Positions 50,608 to 64,000 of a stretch of DNA of 64,000 nt are shown here, piece by piece. The translations under genes were made by a program, and so were the position numbers. The notes under the pieces are model-generated. The model was not told the DNA's origin. It saw only the letters and a list, made by a program, of their open reading frames with translations, and ran no database searches. The stretch covers positions 3,289,001-3,353,000 of the forward strand of contig NC_134677.1 of assembly GCF_024713945.1 (NCBI RefSeq). The letters are read 5' to 3'. This stretch comes from Dermatophagoides farinae (taxonomy: Eukaryota; Arthropoda; Arachnida; Sarcoptiformes; Pyroglyphidae). Each line of letters opens with the position of its first letter. Position 1 is the first letter of the stretch.

Positions 50608-53600
50608 AAATGGTCATGGTAAATGTTACCATTTGTTACCCACATATACACACATCAGAAAAAAATATTCCAGTAACAACATTGAATAATCAATCATTCA
50701 ACTTTGGGTGTTGAATGATACCATAATAATCTAGTTAACGAGAGCAATATTGAGATATTTTTTTTGCCGATTTAAGCAAAAATCACCTATTCACCACACA
50801 CACATTTAGTTGTATTGAGTTGTCATGTTTAAAGTAACGGATAGAATTTCACTTAAGATCGGTTATTATATGAGGGATTATCAAGCTAACAAACAAACTA
50901 CCAAACACTTATCCAAAAAATCAAATGATTAAAAGATTACATGATACTGTGATTATAGCATATCAATTATGACATTGACCTTATAAAAGAATGTCGTCAA
51001 TAATATCCATTATATCCTATAATCATCAATGTCAAATAAGAAACAATTTAGTGTTCAAAGTGGCCATAATAGCTTTATACTCAACCCATATCAAAAGACA
51101 TTTGAACATTTATAAATGGGCAATTATTTAGCAATGATCAACAAACATGAAAAATAACATGTGAAATCAACACTATAGTATCATAAGAATAAAAGAGAGA
51201 AAGAGAGAGAAAAAAAAATCATGTATGTGGTCTATAGAAGAATCAAACAATCATTTACAATTACAGCCAAGAAAAAAAGCAATAATTCTGGTTTCTATAG
51301 TGTTTTGTTGATCGTTCATTTCGATCGGTATGCCATCAATCTTGTTCGACCATTTCTTTGTATTTTTTTTCTGTTTCTTTGAACCATTTCAGAATAACAT
51401 TACCACACACACACACACACGAATTAGATGTATAAAATTTCGATTTTTATATCATTATTCAATGCACTATCTATCCAGTATCTAGCCATTTCAATGGAAA
51501 AAGAAAAAAAAATGAAGAAAAAAAATGATGATTAACTTGACACAACTTGTATATGTGTGTCTGGAACTCATAGTCAAACTTTTCATTGGAACAAATCGAA
51601 ACACTGTTTGTATGAATGAAAACAACAACAAACGAAGGCTACTAGAAAGAAAACCAGAATCTAGCAACCAGTAGTCAAATAAACAAACAATTGTATGAAC
51701 AAATAAAATGTTTTGAAGCTTGAAGCAAAAGAAAAAACTATACTATAGATTTGGTAAGAATAATCAATACTTGTATTAGTGTAACATACATACAAATACA
51801 TCATAACCAATGATAACTCAAAATGGAAAAACTTTTCGACATGTTTTAAGTAAACGTACTACGTATGTGACATAATATTTACGTTGCCAATTATGAGATG
51901 CTAACAATCATTACCACACTGAAAAAAAGAGAGAAAAAAAATGGTACAAATAAAAACAGAAAATTCAAAAACAACAGATACATACAAAATATTGGAACAA
52001 ACTTATAATTCATTAACAAAACAAAAAAGTTTCCATTGATTGAAATTGTACTAGTGTGTACAGATGGTTTTTTTTTGGCCAGGAATATCGGCCAAAAATA
52101 AACAAAACAAAACGACAAGATAACCTATGGTCAAATTATCATGTTGGTCTGATGGGAATTTACATTCAACAATGAACATGTCATATATTTTGGATTTATT
52201 TGTAATGAATAAAAGAAAAAGGAGAAAAAAATATCCTAAATTCACCAGAAAAAAAGCTCATAAACAGAAACCAAAAAATAAAATTCCGCACACACACACT
52301 CACACAATGACTCTGTATTTATTGCATTGGAATGCAATTCAAATGATGCATCCTCAGTATATGCATCATCATAATAGATTTTCAAAAGAGAACAAATGAT
52401 GACCATTTCTAAGGTTCCAGAAAAAAGTGAAAAAAAGCAGAGATTTACGAGCAATACACAAAAAAAACTGGTATAGTTATTACGATTAGTTTTATTAATA
52501 ATATAACCAGCAAACCAGAAAAAAATTTGCTATATGAGAAATGTGCGTGTCCGATATTTTTTTTTTTTTTTTTGCTTACACTATATTACCACAATAATAC
52601 GGCATTTTTTGGAATTGACCAAATATGGATGGGCCATCATGGATGCAATTCATAATAGTTTTACTGTGATCATCATTATCATCATCATCGAAATGATTAT
52701 ATTGGCCAACAACAACAACAACAACATCCATAAAGCCGAAATATAGCAACCAAACAAACAAATGGCATGGCCATTAATCGATGAACGAAAATAAAAAATA
52801 ATTAGGACACACAAGACCATTGAGATTTTTTTTACACACACGCATACAATACACACGGTGATAAATATGATTACGTGTGTGTAATATTGCCCATTGTCAA
52901 TTCAGATAAAATATTAGAATACCAATTGGCTAGAACTAATTTTTTTAGAGATGAATTTTTCACTTTCAACTAAACAGAATAACGGAATATTCTTGTGATA
53001 AATTTTGAACAGATTTTTTCTTTGAATAAAAGTTTTTCTGTCGATAAAAACTGGTTGACTAACACTTTGGATACACAGAGAATCAACCAAAAGTGTTTCA
53101 AATGTTCATGTCCTTCATAAATGGATTCACGTTGATTGTCATGCAAATGACTACTCGACTAAATTGAACAGAAAAACAAATGAACATGATGGCCATTTAT
53201 CGAGAAACTAGATTGTAACACACTCTTTTTCTTTTTTCACTTGGTTTATTTTTTTTGTTATTAGTCTATTCATTGTATGTTGTTAACTAAGTGATGCATT
53301 CTTTATGAAGAACTAACATTGTGGCTGTGGACATCAGATAGGATTCTTGTCCTCCACTATCCTTGAGGAAACTCAGCTTCTAAATTATTATTATGTTTGG
53401 TTCTTATCAACGCCAAATAGAGTTTTTTTTTGTTTTGTTTTACAACAAAATGGGCGAATAAACAAATAAATTTTAAGGCAACCGAAAGTGAAAAAGAGAT
53501 AGGAAAAGAATCGTGGCCAATGGCAGTTATATTTTTGTTGAATCAAATACAATGTGGACATTATGGTTGCTCACAACAACTAATACACTATATGAAATTT

Positions 53601-54541
53601 ATAACAATAATTATACACTATTCTCTTTCGAAAAAAGATCTTCATTTTTTTTATTCTATTTAAAAATGTCTATCCATTGGTCCAAATAGCAAGGCAGATA
53701 ACACTTTACAGTCATCATTATCATCATCATCATCAGCTACATGTCAAGCCTAAAGGTTATTATTAAATTGTGATTCAATCCAATAAAAAAAAAGAATCAT
53801 CAGATTCAGTCACCATCAAATTTGTAATGAAAAATTTAAAAAATCTTCAATTCTGATATGAAGCAATGTAGATAAACAACAGAACAGACAGTAAACAAAA
53901 CGACAATACATTTGAAGATTATTACAAGCTCAGTTATTATCGATATAATCATTCATTTGCAAAGACCAAACCGAACAGGCACTCATATCTCCTGAATGAA
54001 TATGATTCCATTGAGACAATAACATTATTACTAGGCATATATGAAAAAAAAACAAAAGATTCAACTCCATCTTCATCATCATCCTCTTGATAGTTGATGT
54101 TTATTAATGAGGTGATATAATTTTAATTAAAAATCATCATCACAATGGAACAAACAAAAATCAAGTTTGAATGGACCAAAAACAAGTGAAAAAAAAACAA
54201 AACGACCAAAACATCTGCCCGATGCCATTAACAGGAAAAGTTGATAACATTTCTTCGTATAGTCATCATCTCATCAACATAATCTTTGTGTGATCAACAT
54301 CAACGATAGCAACCCATCATTAGAGTTGATGATTAGGCTGCTAAATTTTTAATATTTGAATTTTTTATTTTTTTAATAATTTGAATTGGAATAATAATAA
54401 TAATGATGATGATGATCAAGAAAGACAAAGTACTTTTTGTTGTTTGATAAATACAAATTCAAGTGAATAAAGTGTTTTACTGGTAATCAGTGATCATCAA
54501 CATCATCAACATCATTGATGATAATATGTTTGTTCTTATAA

Positions 54542-54561
54542 ACACACACACACACACACAC
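54542..54561. repeat. (AC)n microsatellite
   Basis: Ten AC units; a TG tract follows about 110 bases downstream. Confidence 0.9.
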
Positions 54562-54669
54562 TCACCAACAAACAAACAAATTCATAAAGACCAAAAGAAT
54601 GATTGGTGATGATAACAAAACAGAAAAAAAACTCGAAATAAATTCAAATACAAACGAACAATGTATGAA

Positions 54670-54689
54670 TGTGTGTGTGTGTGTGTGTG
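54670..54689. repeat. (TG)n microsatellite
   Basis: Ten TG units, in inverted orientation to the AC tract at 54542-54561. Confidence 0.9.
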
Positions 54690-55565
54690 ATCAGAATTTG
54701 AAATTCAGTATACTGAATTTTAACTATCATATAGATTCTATATATTATAGAACATATAATGTATATATAAAACGAAGAAGAAAAACCTTCTAGTTTGGAT
54801 TTTTAAAAAAAAAAATAATTTTAGTGACAAGGAAAAAAGTTTGTAAACGAAGCCATCAATAGAACAAAACAAAGCAAGAAAAAAATGGGAAAAAAACTTG
54901 ACACCATTACACGGTATAATAATAATAATAACGACGCCATTGCCAACACTGAACAAACATACGGTTTTTGTGAGAATTTATAATAATTTTTTGAAAAGGC
55001 TTTCAAATTTTATTTATACTATAGTTTGCAGAATTTTTTTTTCTTTTTTTTTCCATTCGCCTTGTTTCAACGTTGAGAGTCACAATATTTGAATGGCTGT
55101 AAAAATATGTAAATAATCATTTAGCACTTTTAACTTAACCAGAATATGACCGCCGTAAAAAAAACCATATATGATAAATAGTGAGCAATAGGAAAAAAAA
55201 TCTCAGTCAATGACATTCAACATACGACAATCATGAATCAATGAATTGAACGTAAGACTAATATATCAAGTTACCCAACATTGAATCATTCCAAGCAACA
55301 TAGACATGAATAACGCATACACACACACACACACAAGATATTAGGTTACAAAAGGAAATTCAAGTCGATAGATTATTCTCATCACTTGAATAAATAGGGG
55401 CTTTCAATTTTTAATCAATTAGCCTTTTTTTTCTAGACAGATGGATTCAAGTTTTGTGTGTGTTTTTATAAATTACCGTAGAAACATATAAACACACACA
55501 CACAATGAAAAAGTTTCCTATGGTTTACATTACATTATGGATGAGAGATTGATATCATTCACATA

Positions 55566-55583
55566 GGCAGGCAGGCAGGCAGG
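55566..55583. repeat. (GGCA)n microsatellite
   Basis: Four and a half GGCA units, one of the few GC-rich simple repeats here. Confidence 0.9.
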
Positions 55584-56458
55584 AAAAGTAATTATGAAAA
55601 TTAACCCTACAGTTATTTCAATTATAGTAACCCATCTTTTCCATATCATCATAATGATGATGGAATTAAAGAGCTGGAACACTTTTGGAAATCATTAATT
55701 GATTACAAAAGAAAGAAAAATAGTGAACAAATATGAAATTTTTTTAGGAAAAAAAAGGGAAACAAAATCATTTATTCAGCCAATAAAAGAGAAAGATAGA
55801 CCAGACTAAACATCAATTATGAAGAGATAAATTTACAATATAATGGGAATGTGCAAAAAATTGGCTCATCTATTCTTTTTGGTAATATAATAAGAATCTA
55901 ATCGAATAGAAAAATTATCCAGATTACACATAATATGGTTGAGCAAAAAATGATGAGAATGATGACCAATAGAGCCATATAAATAGTTATAATATAGAAA
56001 AAACATTTAAAATTCAGAAATCAATCATCCAGACTGTAAGATGAAACCCATCAACACAAACACATATATAATGATCATTCTGATTTGGATTTCAAAACGA
56101 ATGGCAAACATATGAACATTATCTTTAAGATGATGACAACAAGATGAACGTATTGGCTAACTATATCAAATACAAAGAAAAAAAAATAAAGCCGGCCTAA
56201 ACGACAAAAATCAGAATGAAACCAGAATTGAAAGCAATATATAGAAAACAGAATTCATTCATCCAAAACGGTCGTTAAATCGGTATTTTATCATCATTTA
56301 AGTTTTTTTTTTTTTTTTTGATTCACAATTTTTCAAATGAAACCAAACAGATCGCACACACACATAGACACAAGAAAATGAAATTCAAGGGAACCACAAA
56401 CATTTTTTTTTCTCTGGTCGATATATTTTATTCGTATGAGAAAATGAACAACCCGACC

Positions 56459-56481
56459 AAAAAAAAAAAAAAAAAAAAAAA
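56459..56481. repeat. Poly-A tract
   Basis: Twenty-three consecutive A residues followed by an AG-rich stretch; the longest homopolymer I see in the window. No retroposed gene body is recognisable next to it. Confidence 0.85.
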
Positions 56482-59400
56482 GAGAAAGAGAAAAGAATCG
56501 AATATCATTTTGGAAAAAAAATTTAATGTCAACTTTGCACACCGTCAATGCTGCTGTTGTTGTTGATGATGATTATGATGATGCTAAAGAAATGAGAAAG
56601 AAAAACGAAAACGAAACAGACATCTATTTGATATGAAAAAAATTATGGTATTTGCTTGAAGAATATAATTTTTCGATATGGAGCAAAAAAAAGAAGAAAA
56701 AAAGAATCTGTGAGACAGACAAAAAAAATAGAATGTGTGTGTGTGTGTGTATAAGTGTAAATTGCTTTCAATCAAAATGAAATTGGTTTGGCTATCAAAG
56801 CGATAGAAAGAAAGAAAAAAAAACTTTGGTATGTGAACGACTATCGAATGACGATTCCGTAGCTATCTATCGTTTATATATGAAGATTGGACCATCATCA
56901 TCATAACCGTACGACAATTCAATGCAGTTAGAATTGAGCTCGTACACAAACACACATTTATTGGCATCGACGATGAGAAGCCATTAAAGTTTTTTGGTTT
57001 TTTTTTGTTGTTGTTCAGATATAGTAGTAGTATATACCATTTCGATCAGCCAATTTGTTTTCAGTCCATTGCTATCTTTTTATAATACAATGAAATGAGA
57101 ATGAGAATTTCAATTCCTGAAAATAAAAATTCATGCTCCTATTATTGGATATATAAGGGAACTTGATTTTTAAATCTAGATCGATCATTCCTGTTCGACA
57201 TATACAGACAGCTTTAGCCATCATAGCAATGGTATGGTATAGATGACATTTTTTTTTCTCCTTTTAAATGTGATAATAATAAAAAACGATGGCATTTTCC
57301 ACGAATATCATTGGTTAATAATTTATCGTATTTTCATTCATTTGGTTTCATTTTTATTCCATTTACATCTAACTAGTAGAATGAATGTTTGGTGTATAAA
57401 TGGAAATTCAAATTCTTGATTCATACATAAAAAAAAATTCACAGTTAGTAATGTATTTTGGGTAGTAGGCTGTTTTGTGATGCAAATTTCATGTACGATA
57501 TAATTGTGTATGCAATAATTTTTTCATAGTTTGCCTGTCCATTCTTGTTTTATGTTTATCCGCTTGGTTGATTCAAAAACAACACATGAAATCGTCGATA
57601 AGATCGATTCAATACGATAAAATAGCTCAATGTATGTAGTTGGCATTTTTTTTTTCAAAGACAATTTTCACATTTCAACAAAAATTGGTTTGAGCCGAAT
57701 TCTAATGCTAATATAGAGTAGAGAATCCTAGATTATCGAAATGATATCAACACAAAGAGACAGGATTTTTTTCTTTTAAGCTTTCTGTATGCTAAGTGAG
57801 AAAAAAAAGAATTAAATGGTCAGACATTGTGTACACACACAGAGAGAGAGAATGTCAGTAGCATTGAAAGTGTTCAATATCCAATTTTTACAGACAGAGA
57901 GAATTTTAGTTTTAATCAAAATTTTCATCGTTTCTGGATTTATCACCGGGAGACAATAGAAAATGAATAGAGAAGAATATGAGCCAAAATGTGGGATTCG
58001 TTCAATGTTTTTTTTTGAAAAATGTTGTTAAACTGTATAGCAACATCAGGATTTTGGGAATGAATAAATCTTTCATAAATTTCTATTCATCTCATTTTTT
58101 TTCGTTTTTTCTATTATAAAAAAAACATAATAATATGGAGTAATTTATTTACAACGTAAATAGTATATACAGTCATGAGCGATTATATTGTTTTCTCTAT
58201 TTATTCTTTGCTTAGATTAGAAAAAATACCGCATAAATGAGAATTAGATAAACAGAAAGATGCATGCATCATGCTGTATGCAAGAATTACTGTTAGAAAT
58301 TCAAGCATATCCTTTATACTACTATGATACTATGATATCGACCCTAAACAAAGTTATGCAATAGAGAATAGTTGTAGATCGCTGTTCCAAAAAAGGCTAC
58401 ACACACACAGTATTAGAGGCCATAAACCTTAATTATGAATGAGAATAGAAACCGTAATTAATATTTTACATAACAAGCACATGAATCTCTGAATATACGG
58501 CAACAACAAAAAAAAAGTTTAATTTTGGATGCTACCAACATTCACAAGACACACAAGAATCGATTGATGGATAGATGTATGGATAAAGAGTTTCAACGGT
58601 GCATGAGTAATGATACAGAACGAACAACCGACCAACCTCAATCACACACGATGTGCATCACAATGTGTAACTAATCCAAACATTCATGGAAACCATATTG
58701 ATCCAAGAGAAAGTGTGCCAGATGCCAACATCATCATCATCATTATCATTATGATGGGTGGGCAAAGAACATAATACATATATACCTCACCATTCTCAGT
58801 TTACGAAAAAACACTTTTTCCCTGTATATGGTCACTTAATGCATATCTATTTTTTTTTTTGTTGCTACAATAAACTCACACCAAAGCACAATGAATGAAT
58901 GAAAAAAATCAGATTTTGGGAAAAAAAATTTCAAATTCAAAACTTTTGTATAGAAATTCAACTTTTAGATTCCAGCATATAAATGTGTGCTTTGTGAATT
59001 TATATGCAAATTCTTTTATTCTGAAATTCAGTATGTGTAATGAACAAAAAAAAGAGAAAAAATTTATTGATAGAGTTTGAGAAAAATTGAATCAACCAAA
59101 ATTCATTGACTTGAAGTAATGAAGAAAGAAAAAATGAAATAAAATGAATATCGATCATCCGATTCTTGAATTCAATCATAATAATGATGAGGATCGTCAT
59201 CAATATCATTCGTGACATTGAATGAGTATATATCAAAAGTAATGGATCTGATTAATTGAAAAATTTAATTAAGTTTTATTTACAAATGATCTTTTAAAAA
59301 CAATAATAATTTTACTAATGTTTTTAAAATCACAATTAGATGTAGAAAGTAAAAAATGGGAACATCTCTTTTTAGCAAAATGAATAAAGAATCGGTTTTC

Positions 59401-62400
59401 AAAGTTTTCAACGCACCAAAAAAAAAATAGTCAATTTAATCAAGACAAATTGAAATTGTTTTACCGTAGTAAACAGGAAACATCATTTATTCATAATTGT
59501 TTTCACTGAGCCTGAATATTCTGCTGTATATGTGAATTGTTATCAATAATTAATATTAATTTCCAATAACAAAAAACAAATGTTTTTATATGCTGAGCAT
59601 AACAAACTATCATAAATTACTTTAAGTTTCTTGTCATCAATGATGAACAAACGGCACTTGTTCAACTAATATCGATTTTAACTTCATGATGATGATGATG
59701 ATGATAATCAAAATGATCATCTCTTACTTGAGCTCGAAAATCGAGAAGAACAAAATCTATTGCATAATTTAAATGGCATAACATGGATAAACGATACTAC
59801 AAAATCGAATCAGGTGCACGTGGAAAAATGAGAAAAACAACAACAAGAATAAAAAAATCTTTTTTTTTCTTGAAAAAATATCGATTTTATAATCTAACTC
59901 TCTCTTGGAACATCAACGACAAAAGAATAACAATCGTTTGAAATAGGAAAAAAAACAAAATGAAATATGTCAAGCACGAACTAAAATTTAAATACGATGA
60001 AAAAGAATAAACACAACATCATAGTGATACAACATATACAAATCTATGATGATTTTCAGGGATTTACATCCAATTTCAATTTTATATCGGATTTTTTTTT
60101 CTGCGTGACAACTTTTGCCTGCTACAACATACATAAAGATCTGATTGGGATCGATTTCGTTGATGACGTCGAAATCGCAAGAATCGGATACGGCAACCCA
60201 TGAAAAAAAAGAAGACAAACAATATACGACAAAAAAAATCTGACAGTTGACAAACTTGTGTAATAAAAAGAAAACAAAAATTCGCACGGTTCGTAAACAT
60301 CCAAAAATTTGATTCAAACACTAATAGCGGTCACATGGCATTTATCGGTTCGATGTTATGATGATGATGATGTTAGTATGAGGGGTTCAAACGAAATTGA
60401 TTGGTGAACTATACAGTCAGCCAGCCAAACAAGCCCCAAAAATGATTGTATACAATATATGGATTTTCAATGTTCAAATCATTCAAGCTTGAAACCAGAA
60501 AAAAAATCGAATAAAGAAAAAAATTTGACAGCCGAATTATTGACGATTCATATATAAAAATACAAGCGGGTAGATAACCGAAAGGAGGAAACGGGAAAAA
60601 TAATACAAGACAAGCCAGACTAAACATTACCGAATGAGGTATGTATCCGAAAACAAAACAAAACAAAGAAAAAACGGGCATGTCATCATGTCAATTCGAT
60701 TCAATTGTAATGATCATCATCATCATCATCCACGTATGTATAGAAATCATACAATCAGGAGGAAAAAAATCATTTAGAACAATAACGCGATTCGTTTACG
60801 CTCAATGATTTGTCATTATTATAATCATCGGATATACACTTGAATGATGAAGGCAACACATTTATAGTAGTAGAGATTATGGATATTTTGGCACCATTTT
60901 TTTTCTTGATTGTCACTGCCCAATGGACAAAGGGCGAGATGATTATGATTATTACTGTGATCATGATCATTGTGTATGTATATGATGATGTACCTCTATC
61001 CATTAATAACTATAACCATCACTGACACATGCATACATGTATACACATACAATGAATGAAACATAGTTTGACCAAAGAATCTAGTCAAGCTAGTGAAACA
61101 AACATTATTCATCTATGCATCAATGAATGGCCATAATCATGCAAACACATACATGCAAGTACATAATACATAGCCATTAACACGAATACATTGACATGGA
61201 CAATGGACACGCGAACACACATTAAAACCGTACATAAAAAGCAGTGTAAAGATGAATATGAATTTCGGTACTAAAGGTAAAAAGTCTTTATTGATTATAG
61301 TATAAATATTGTTCCATTCCGAATTGGTTTTTTGTTTTCTTCACACATATATATCCGGATTTAATATCCGACAATCATTCGACCGAAATATACATAAGGC
61401 TTTTTGTTGTTGTTGTTTTACAACAAGAAAAAACAACAAAAATTGACTTTTATAAGTTGGTCGCCGAAAAAAAAATTTGCACTTGATGAAATGTCTAATG
61501 TTTGCACAACACACACATGTGAAGTTGTTGTTACCAGAAAACAAAAATCGATTCAAAAGATTCACTCAGATCATTCAGTAGAATGAATATCATACCATCA
61601 CATCATCATCATCATCATATCACAGAATGTCGATTAGCCAACGACAAAACAAAAAAGACAACGAAAAAAAATGAGTTTCAAAAAAAGTGTCATAAGCTTA
61701 GATTTCATTTTTTCAAATAAAAAAAAACAATGTTCTCTCATTGCTGTTAAAAATGGAGAAAATGTTCTCAACGATATACACATATACACTTACAATGCAA
61801 TGATAGAATCTTTAATTGAGCTCGAAAGAAAAAAAACTCTAGAAAAATGCAAGACAACCAAAATCATAAAAATACAATAGGGTCCGGAACAGTTTTTTGT
61901 TTTGAAAATAGAAAAAAAACAAAGTTGTTTTAGGACAACATCAAAGTTTCAATTGTGTATGTGTTTGTGAATGATTCTAGAGAAAAGAATCGATTAATGT
62001 GCAACACATCAACAAAAGCGTGAAACACACACCCTCACAACGACATTGTTGGTTGCTTGATGAATGACAAAAAAGACTGTTTTAAGTCAAGAATACATAG
62101 TGTTTAATTTTTTTTTTTTTTGATTCTTCAACCAAGATATGGATCGAGATTTAAACAGCCATTTATATGATGAACATTCAATGACAGTAGGTCCCCGAAA
62201 AAAATGAAACAACGATTCCTGTCTCATGAGCCCGACAAATCCAATGATAGTGATGATGATATGATATAGTGATGAAAAATAGTCAGATTTTTTCCCCTTC
62301 TTTCTTACGAGTTGCCTTATTCAGTCCATTATCCATTTATGGATGATGACACTCGGGTTAACAGAGAGAAAAAAGTAATAGTATTCGCAACTACGACTAG

Positions 62401-64000
62401 AAATAACCCGGGGGAAATAGGAAAAAACGGTACTTACAATTAAACGTAAATACGAACTTCATATTGGTATATGAAGTATATATGGGATTCTGTTGCTGTA
62501 GTTTTTCAGTTGAAGTGATTCCCAAATGATTTTTTTACATATGATGCTAAGTTAGATTAATCAACATTTTTTTGCTCATAAGCACAATGAACAAGTTTCG
62601 AGTATACACAATATAATAACACAAATATAATAGAATCACTGAAAGATTTCGTAGAATTGTTTATCAGTCAACGGACATAGAGTTTTAGGGGTCAAACAAG
62701 TTGTTCATCTTGAATACACTGACAATGTGAGTGTGTCATACAATCAAATATACATGCAGAATATGATTATGGATGCATCAACACAACCGGATTGTTCAAA
62801 TAGCAAACTTGGAATGCAAGTATACCGATTTAGCGCCACCGATTCCATTTTTTTTCGTTTTTAGCTATCCGAATTCATCGCCCAAAAATCATCTCTTCCA
62901 CTATCTCTGTTACAATGCATCTAGCATGTTGGAAAATCGTATACGATCTAGTGGTATCATTCGAATTCTGTTGGTTTGAGAATGTGAGAATGGGGTAGAT
63001 TATATGATTATTTGTAAATCTAATTGGGAAAAATTTTCAACAATAAATAAAATGATGATGATAAAAATTCGAATGGATAAATTAAATTCTAGAACAAACT
63101 AGAAGAAACAATTCGAAAAAATTGAAATTATTATTCTCAATTTAATTTCAAAACAAAATTTTACCATTCCATAATTCATTCGTTGAATGTTTCATTTTTT
63201 TCAACATTCGAAAAAAATCAAATTCTGCAATGCTCGACATCTAGTGATAGAAAATGTTAATTCTAGTAATGCCAAAAAAAATTAATAAATCAACACTAGA
63301 TGGCAGCTGCTTAATCATGATTTTATTCTAAAATTCATCTGTGTTTAATCTCGATATTTAGCGCCACACATCGTACAAAAAGAAAGATATGACAAACGAA
63401 TTTGAATTTATAATTCCTTTAATATTATTTTATTTACATCATTTAGAAAAGGATCTTAAATAAACAGAGAAAAAATATGCAATTATAATTACAAACATGT
63501 ATACAGGATTAGCAAGAAAAAAAGCCAAATAATAAGATAAGTAAAAGAAAAATAATAACAAAAAAAAGCTGAGATGATGAATTGACTAAATTGTTGTATC
63601 GATGTTGTGTCATTCTGGTGTTGAAGATTTGCTGGGAAAAGAATAAAAGGGAAAAAGGAAATTATTCTAGAGATTTCCAAGACACCCTGCTCAATATTTC
63701 GGCCATAAACAGAAGATAGTAGAAAAATGAACCAGAGAATCACAGAATATTTAAAATTCCAGTTATGGTGGTGGTCATAGATAAATGTAGATCATAGTCC
63801 ATACATATAAACAATTTGTTTTCTTTTGATTCGGTAATTCTCTAGTTTATGTATGCTAAATGGATACCTGTCAATTCGAGCAATTGAGTTGTGATAGAAT
63901 AGAATTTCTGTGAATAATTTTAACAAACAATAGTCTGTATATGTCTTGCTATATCTCAATTGTGAATGTGATTATTTAGGCACTTAAGAATGATGTTTCA

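Larger units (their letters stand above)
50608..64000. other. Gene-poor, microsatellite-rich DNA to the window end
   Basis: No conserved gene is recognised across about 13.4 kb. Content is AT-rich sequence with CA/TG tracts (for example 54542-54561, 54670-54689), a (GGCA)n tract, a 17-nt T run at 52557-52573 and a 23-nt A run at 56459-56481. Homopolymers become rarer between about 62.7 and 63.4 kb, where CTCF-like motifs cluster. A possible terminal exon of a minus-strand gene lying beyond the right edge is at 63509-63631 and is discussed as a finding. Confidence 0.55.

Noticed and set aside
62769-62979. Overlapping plus-strand frames with an acceptor-like TTTCGTTTTTAG and a possible 45-nt intron.
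   Set aside because: Both spliced and unspliced readings are short, give unrelated proteins and match no family; motif clustering there is better treated as regulatory.
1-64000. tRNA, rRNA, CRISPR arrays, retrotransposon polymerase or viral genes.
   Set aside because: I looked for GGTTCRA-type T-arms, spaced identical repeats and polymerase motifs on both strands and saw none that hold up by eye; a covariance-model scan would be decisive for RNAs.

Overview
The window looks like nuclear DNA from a small arthropod genome, most likely an acariform (astigmatid, dust-mite-like) mite. This is an inference. It rests on the strong AT bias, multi-exon genes whose GT-AG introns can be only about 50-100 nt long, animal-specific gene content (a discoidin domain receptor), and noncoding DNA packed with CA/TG, CAT/ATG and GTT/CAA microsatellites and poly-A/T runs. 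I see no bacterial-style operons, phage, CRISPR array, rRNA or convincing tRNA.

Layout. 1-13.05 kb holds no gene I can name, only microsatellites and a few weak exon-like islands. 13.05-28.78 kb is the gene-bearing block, with three genes all on the minus strand. The first is an 11-exon gene for a DUF389 multi-pass membrane protein (650 aa). The second is an intronless gene for a leucine-rich-repeat protein (535 aa). The third is a 9-exon gene for a discoidin domain receptor (1062 aa). I assembled the exon models of the two spliced genes by hand; every junction is GT-AG and in phase, and the totals divide exactly by three. 28.78-64 kb is a 35-kb stretch with no recognisable conserved gene. 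It holds one small hAT-type nonautonomous element near 33.2 kb with target-site duplications, and one probable small two-exon gene (102 aa, one membrane segment) near 50.2-50.6 kb. The rest is microsatellite-rich sequence.

How the genes relate. The three main genes share orientation but belong to unrelated families; spacing of about 1.9-2.1 kb argues for independent transcription. The most interesting observation is that the receptor keeps the whole DDR architecture (discoidin domain, DS-like domain, one membrane helix, long juxtamembrane region, kinase fold) but its kinase domain has lost several residues needed for catalysis. It therefore looks like a collagen-receptor-type pseudokinase. 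The small gene at 50 kb, a possible EGF-like exon at 7.2 kb and a cluster of CTCF-like motifs at 62.8-63.4 kb are weaker leads.
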